Under the pieces are notes generated by a model. It did not search any database. It was not told the DNA's origin and was given only the letters and a program-made list of their open reading frames with translations. Of a stretch of DNA of 64,000 bases, positions 20,701-28,500 are shown one piece after another. Source of the stretch: Imbricaverruca yamaguchii (lineage: Eukaryota; Arthropoda; Thecostraca; Neoverrucidae); contig JAOTOL010001548.1 in the NCBI GenBank assembly GCA_034440575.1, positions 1,699,820 through 1,763,819 of the forward strand, given 5' to 3'. The position numbers and the translations under genes were made by a program. Numbering within the stretch: the stretch's first letter is position 1; the number at the start of each line of letters is the position of its first letter.

Positions 20701-23700
20701 ATCACGGAGCAGAATGCCAATACTCCTTGGAGAAGGATGTCGATTGAGTGTTCAGAAAATGGCATATTCCATCCTATTTCGTGCATAATTTATAACTGGG
20801 TTGAGTCCTCCTTCGACATACTCCTCTGTATCAGACGTGGTGTCAACTAAATACTGAGGTTGATCCCTACGACATACTCATCTGTACAAGACGTGGTGTC
20901 CACTAAACGCTGACGCTATGGTCCTCCTAAGACATATTTATCTGTACAAGACGTGGTGTCCACTAAAATCCCGATATTGGGTCCCCCTACGACACGCTGT
21001 ACAGGACGCAATACCCATCATAAACCAAGGTTGGGACCTCCTACGACGTACTCTTCAGTGCAAGACGTGGTGTCCACTAAAAGCTGGGGTTGGGTCCTGC
21101 TACGACATGCCCCGTACAAGACGTGGTGCCCACTATAAGCTGGGGTCGTCTCCCTTTACGACATACCCTCTGTACAAGACGTGGTGTTCACAATAAGATG
21201 GTCCCTTGTGACGTCATCCTCTGTACTCTAAACACGCGCATGACCCCGACCGACGCTTACGAACGATGGGGACCAGTAAGCGCGTTACCACCAACACATG
21301 ACCAATACTTTTTTGTTTATTTGGCCTTAAGGGCGTCTGAACTGCTATTGGTTATTTAGCATGACCCATGTTTGTTAGGCTAGGTTAGATTGGGGTATTT
21401 AGATTCATTCCTTCCACCCGACGGCCATAGGCAGGTCACAGGCAAACATAGTAGACCTGGCTGCAGCACAGTGCGAATCCAGGGTTGGCAGCAGCCGCTG
21501 GTAAACACCGCTGGTGTCAGAACTACGTGCATGCGTCAGGCAGATGGTGTAAAGCGAACCAAACCATCGATCCGACGGCCTGCGTGCAAAAAAGAAAGAC
21601 AATCTCATCCCACGGTCCTGAGATAACGTACGCAAACTGAACAACTCACCCAGGAACATGTTGCCCAACTCTTCGTCCACGTTGGCCACGTGCTCAATCA
21701 GCTCCGCTCGTGCCTCCTCGGCATGTGACCTCAGGTCAGCAGGAACCTCGTCATACCTAAGTGTCTCACTGAAAACAACGTAACATGTCACCGCCTCCCT
21801 ACCAGGGGCCGTCACCAACTCACTGGGAACGACGACAGAGCGTGTCACTTTCCCATTGGAGACGGTGAGCAGCGTCGTATCAATGGCTCCCCGACAGTCC
21901 TTATCCAACAACATTGTGTGGGTCCTCGTAGCAAAGCAGAGTGCGAGTGCGAGCCCACCGGAGTACCAGGGTGCGGGTGAGGGTCTCAAGGGGCACCAGG
22001 GTGCGGGTGCGAGCCCATTGGAGTACCAGGGTACGGGTGCGAGCCACCGGAGTACCAGGGTGCGGGTGCGAGCACACCGGAGTATCACAGTGCGGGTACG
22101 AGCCCACCGGGGTACCAGAGTGTGGGTGCGACCTCTCATGGGGCACCTCATGGGCATAATTCGAGCACCGGTGTGAATCCTCATAGGACGCCAGTGTGAG
22201 AGAGTGCCGAGACGTCACAACCAATCAAATAATAATACATTAATGCCTTTATGAATCTATTGAAAGCAGTTTCTGCAAAAAGGTACAAATATTTTAAGAA
22301 AACAGATCATTATATCCGCATCCATTCTATTTAACGGTACAGTTAATGGCGTATTCAGGACAGTTAGTCATGCGACCTCTCCTAGCAGGGGTCAGTTTGC
22401 CTTTCTTGTCACAACAAAATCCAGTATTACGAAAACCTAATAAAATATCACGAGCATAATCATCTCAGAAATTGAAAACAGAATATCAGCAACTACTATT
22501 TCCGAATGGCCCTTGAAGAGTGCCAAAGGAGTCCTATGCAGTCCCCATGGGAGCCTGCAATTGACATGTGTCCCATAGGCCCAGCACAGTACCTAATTTT
22601 CGTACTCGAAAATTTCTGTACACGCAACCTCACTGGAGGTTGTGTGCGCGGGCGGAGGATGGCTGTGTACTCGAGCACACCGAAGACCACCTTTTCCTCT
22701 GGAAGGGATGTCTTTGGCAGACAAACCAGTTGAGCGCGGTGGTCAGGGAGTGCACTAGAACCTTCCTGGAGGAGCGCCTTTCCGGCCGGAGGGGCGCCAC
22801 CTTAAGTGACTTGGCAATAGCGATCGTGCACGTCCGGCAAGGGTCGTTCCATAGTTCCCGTTCGATCACTGGGTTAGCACGTATTGGGTTTCGATCACAA
22901 GTTAAGCAGCATTGGGCCCGGTTAGCACGTATATGGGTGACCGCCTGGGAACATCGGGTGTCGTCTCTTCTCGTTTACTTCAGAGGGATAGTGCGATCAG
23001 GCGAAAATCTCTGAGTCCACATCGCGTCCCCACCCGATACCGGGAACCCAGGGTGACGCCCCACTTGTGGCTAGTCCTGGGACTATTACCCGACATGATT
23101 ACATGTCAACCACACCTCCAGGTCTTCACCAGGTGAACATGCATAACGTCAGGCAAGCACCGGAAACCTCCCAATTATGCAACTGATCTAACTTTGTACC
23201 AGAAATGTTCCGCAGCGAATGGTGCTTGTGTTGTTTTGCTGTTGTGCTGTTAAAAAGAACGAAACTAGCTAGGAAAGACATGATGTATGGTACTTTTACA
23301 AGGCGTAGTTGGAGAACATTAGGTTATTTAATGCAGTATTCATAGGAGTGCATACAGCACTGTGCACTGCAAACCTGGCACGCATCTCCTGGCTATGCAG
23401 GCCCAGGCCATGGTGATTACCCAAATGCGCCGTCGAAGTAGATGGCCTTTCTGTGTATGAGGTCCACCAGGCCGCGGGTGTCGCTCTCCTTGCCGATCGG
23501 CAGCTGAAGAAACGCCGCATTGTGGTTCATCTTGGACCTGTGGAGCGACACAACCGTCACGTGACCTACGGGGGGATACAACCGCCACTTGACCTGCGCC
23601 TGCATGCTAACATCACCGCGAGAGACGAACGCCAGTGTCACCGTGTGCTCTGGTTCTGCCTCCACCGCCGGTAACCGGCCTGTGGTAGTAGTAACAGACA

Positions 23701-25362
23701 AACCCAGATGCCTGGTATAGGCCACAGCACAAGCCGGTCACGCCAGAAATCGCAATAAATGCCAACATTGTGGCGCTCTCCGCAGGCAGCATTGATGGCC
23801 ATAGCACACACCTGACCCAATGATTGACTGATTGATTGATTATATGGGCTTAAAGGCACGCCGACTACACGGTCATTTGGCACCCACCTGACCCAATGCA
23901 CATAGCGGGTTAATTCCTACTCCCATGTGACGAACGAGGTAACTGAGGGCAGGTGACGGAAGTTATGGCTTCACCCTTCAGCTTTCCACCAACCGCAACT
24001 GCTGGAGGAAGTCATAGCACCTCCGCTCACCGTAGCTGATTGGGGGCGTTATGCACCTCCCCTACCCCCGCTCACCGCAGCTGGTGGAGAACGTTATGCA
24101 TCTCCCCAACCCCCGCTCACCGGAGCTGATGGAGGACACGATGCGGGTTGGCGCCCATCCGATCCAGCTTGTTGATAAAGGCGATGCAGGGTACCTTGTA
24201 GCGTTTCATCTGTCGATTGACGGTCAGCGTCTGACTCTGTACACCGCCGACGGCGCACAACACCAGCACGGCGCCGTCCAGTACCCGCAGTGCGCGCTCC
24301 ACCTCCACTGTGAAGTCCACGTGACCTGCGGCACAACCCGGGTCAGTGAAGTCGACGTGGCCTGCTGACGCGGCCCGCGCCAGTCAAGTCGACGTGACCT
24401 GCTGACACGGCCCGGGCCAATCAGGTCGACATGACCTGCTGACACGGCCCGGGCCAGTCAAGTCGACGTGACTTGCTGACACGGCCCAGGCCAGTCAAGT
24501 CGACATGACCTGCTGACACGGCCCGGACCAGTCAGGTCGACATGACCTGCTGACACGGCCCAGGCCAGTCAAGTCGACATGACCTGCTGACACGGCCCGG
24601 ACCAGTCAGGTCGACATGACCTGCTGACACGGCCCGGACCAGTCAGGTCGTAGTGGCCTGCCGACACAGGCCGGTTCGGACGGGCACTACCTGCCGACCA
24701 TGTGCATACGCACATCCCAGCTGCAGCCGTCAGACCGTAGGCATGCCGCGTCACACCTCCAAGCATATCAGATCATATTGATGTCCTCCTGCTGCAAACC
24801 CAGCACGCACAACCACCAGCGTTTCATTACATAGTGACGTTCATGCAAAGTAAAACACTTCGGATTTGCTCACCACCTATGCCATCCAAATTATACTTCA
24901 TAGAAAGTTAGGTGCAATCGTCATCATGCACTCAGATGTCATAGCACCGCAAATCGCCTGTACCGATGAAATGTTTCCACTTCTGTCAAACACTCACTAT
25001 GCACCAAACGACACGTCTCCGGTACGCCACCAATGTACACACCATATATTGAATAACGACCCAGTGGGATTGGTTCAATCCAGTGTTAAAATAATGTTTG
25101 TTTTTTCACTAGATGTGAGATGCACAAGTGATTATAAAAAGATATTGATGCTACAATTACCTATGACAAATTATATCGTTTAAGATACCCTCGAAATTAC
25201 CAAGACTATATTTTGAATCAAGAGAATATATGCACATTTTCCACTTGTTTTGACATCCACCTAATTTGAGGATACCTATATTGTTAATAGCAAAACATGT
25301 TGGTGCTATTGACTGATATTCATCAGGCTACATCAGCACATATATATATATATATTTTTTTT

Positions 25363-25417
<55 letters not shown>

Positions 25418-25472
25418 TATATATATATATGTATATATATATGTATATATATGCATGTATATATATATACAC

Positions 25473-25510
<38 letters not shown>

Positions 25511-28500
25511 GGGGACGAATATCCTAGTGGTAGGCTGCCCGTCTCACAATCGAAAGAGTGTAGGTTCGAGTCTCACCTGACGTACTCTTCGCTCGCGACC
25601 AATCGGCGTGAGCGATTGGCGACGCTAAATGACTGAACGGTCGACGTGTCGTAAAACTAATAATCACCAATCACCATATATATTTACTTACCCAGAATTG
25701 TGCTCCCGTATATTCGTGCATCACAATGGAATGTGTTCATATTTCCACAGTTCATAACTCCCAACATTCATAAGTTCCCAATTGGAAGTTAACTTCCAAA
25801 AAGTGGAAATGAGGTTCCAAAACAGCTTGCATAGGATGTGTTATATCTTCAAAAGTACATATCTTCGAAAATTTACAACTTCAAAAATTGGAAGCCTAGG
25901 TCTACTAGGTTCCTAGCAGGGTTCGTTTAGAAGTTAGCTTCAAATTTGGAAGCTATGCACATTGGAATCATGTACTTTCGAAGATATTATACCCGCCCTT
26001 CACACTCCATAATGGTGAGCATAAGCATGATAACACGCATCAAGAAGTACGATGTCGATACCTCTTTGGAAAGAATACAGATTATTCACGTCGATTGTCA
26101 CTCGTGTAAGCTGACTACCTGATGGTGCCAATGCACCAGAGTAATGTGCCAATCAATAGGGAATTAACATCCCAGAGTAGTGCGGCACCGAGTGAATATA
26201 TTCATTTGATGTAGATCAGGTTTCCCTTAGCAAAGTTATTCAATATAATCACTTTCAAACTCCGGAATGCAGGCATTTGTAGATATTAATTTCCAAGTTC
26301 AGTTTACAAATTAATAATCCGAATCCAGCATCACGCCTGTTTTTGCCGAACAGCTTTTGGGCTCAAAGTGAGATGAATATAAGTTACTTTTATGCCTAAA
26401 TTTTCATTCATTTTTCATTCCTCCATAAGCATTCACATCACTTTCAATACATCCATAACATTTATGGTACAATCATGTACACAACTGACTGACCAAATGA
26501 AATAAGAAGTATACAATATACTGAAATTGAACTTCGACTGATCTTCAGCCACCATCAAAGAATTATCGTCCAAGGGAGAGTTAGCTGCGCGTTCGTTGGC
26601 GCAGAGTTGCAGATCCCTCATGTTGCCACCGACCTGGAGTGTCGATGATGTTGATGTTGTGGTCTTTCCAGACGGTGTAGGTGGCCGCAGACTGAATGGT
26701 GATGCCGCGCTGTCGCTCCAACTCCATAGAGTCCATCACGGCGCCCACATTATCCTTCCCGCGAACCTGCCGTCACCAGAATAGTGATGGGCATGGTCGG
26801 CAACCGCAACACTAATTATCCAACTCCATAGAGCCCATCACGGGCCCACATCATCCTTCCCGCAGACCTGTCGTTACCTGCAAAGAGGCGAGGCACACAT
26901 ACAGGCACATAGACACAGCCATGGAGGCAATGGTAGTCACCGACATAGAGGTGGATACAGACTGTAGCTGCAATACTCACGCAATCATCCCGGCGAACAT
27001 GCAGCTGCCGACGTAGAGGTGGGCACACAAGGCAACTGCGATACTCATGCTGTCGTCCCGGCGAACCTGCAGCTGCCGACGTAGTGGTGGGCATACAAGG
27101 TAACTGCGATACTCATGCTATCTTCCCGGCGAACCTGCAGCTGCCGACGTAGAGGTGGACACACAAGGTAACTGCGATACTCATGCTATCTTCCCGGCGA
27201 ACATGCAGCTGCCGACGTAGAGGTGGGCACAGACTGTAACTGTGATACTCATGCTATCTTCCCGACGAATCTACAACTACCGACATAAAGGTTGGCTCTG
27301 ATTGTAGCTACAGTGCTCGTTACTATTTCCCGTGAATCTGCAGCTACCGATATAGAGTCGGGCATCGGCCCCCAAACGTTTGACGAGCTTACCAATAAAT
27401 CTAGAATGGGCGCTGCAATGAAATAAATAACTTCAAAGTGGCTCTTTACCCACCTCCACTCTCCAACTTTGAGACAATTTCTACATCTCTGGGAGTAGTG
27501 CCTTATTAGTGTTAAACCAATAGCTTTTCGTTAGGTGCGAGATGTCGAAACGAGTACAGTAGGATGTCGAAATTCGCCATGGAAACAATGTGGCTTCACA
27601 CAACTTTATGTTCTACAACAAAAATCGGATGCAACAGCGAACTCATACGTGCACCTTTTTCGTTTGTTTACATTGGGACAACTAATTCAACGATAACGAT
27701 GCAAAATACCTGTACTTATCAACTGATATTGTATAACAGACCGCACCACAAGTAATCTTCTTACCTGGAATTGTGTTAGGAGATGCTCGTGCATCACGAT
27801 CCGCAATGGTGAGTACCAGCATGACGCGTATCAACGATATACTGTTAGAAGTAATGATTGAAGACTCCATAAAGACTTATCAAGGGGCACGATGTCGATA
27901 CTTGTTTGGATGGATGTCGATTCAGTTTTCAGAAGGTTGTATATCCCCCCAATTTCACGAATAATTGATCACTGTGCAGTTTCCGTGCAATCCTTGCCAT
28001 GAATATGCGGCCCCCGACGTAGTGCTGGAGATGGACAGCAACCACAGCAGACATAACGTCAAGACGTAGGAAATCAGGATATCATCAACACCGCATTTTC
28101 TTCCGCGACACAAGAACCGACGGACCGACTTTAGACCATGGTATTGACACAGGAGAGTGGAACGTTCCCATGGCTCGGTAGCAAGCACTAGATATCACAT
28201 CACCCATGCTTTTATTCGACGAGCAATTCCACCCAGTGCACTGACGAAAAGTCGCTTATCACAATGGGTCAACAAACTTAACAAACTGAACAAATTCAAC
28301 AACAAAGGAACGAAAAAAATAGCACACAATTACATATTGTTTGTTGTTTGTTTCTTGGTTGGTTAACGACACACTTTATGCACATTCACGGCTAATGGCT
28401 CCGCCCACACTGTTTCGCCGGTGGGCCGCGGGATTTGGAAATGTCCTGAGTGGCGCTAGAGTCGAACCCGGGACCTTTGGTACCCATAGCCCGACACCTT

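Larger units (their letters stand above)
25081..26110 (+). mobile_element. Degraded hAT-like MITE copy interrupted by microsatellite and SINE
   Basis: CAGTGTTAAAATAATGTTTG at 25081 matches the left end of the 20307 element, and AGATGTGAGATGC follows. Right-half matches (CCAGAATTGTGCTCCCGTAT, CGATGTCGATACCTCTTTGG) occur at 25690-26110. The middle is split by a (TA)n run and a SINE. The right terminus was not identified. Confidence 0.5.

Noticed and set aside
22891..22973. Functional 5S rRNA gene
   Set aside because: The 5' third is missing and the box region has substitutions.
25510..25580. Functional tRNA gene on the plus strand
   Set aside because: It matches the head of SINE family 1, and the acceptor stem does not pair.
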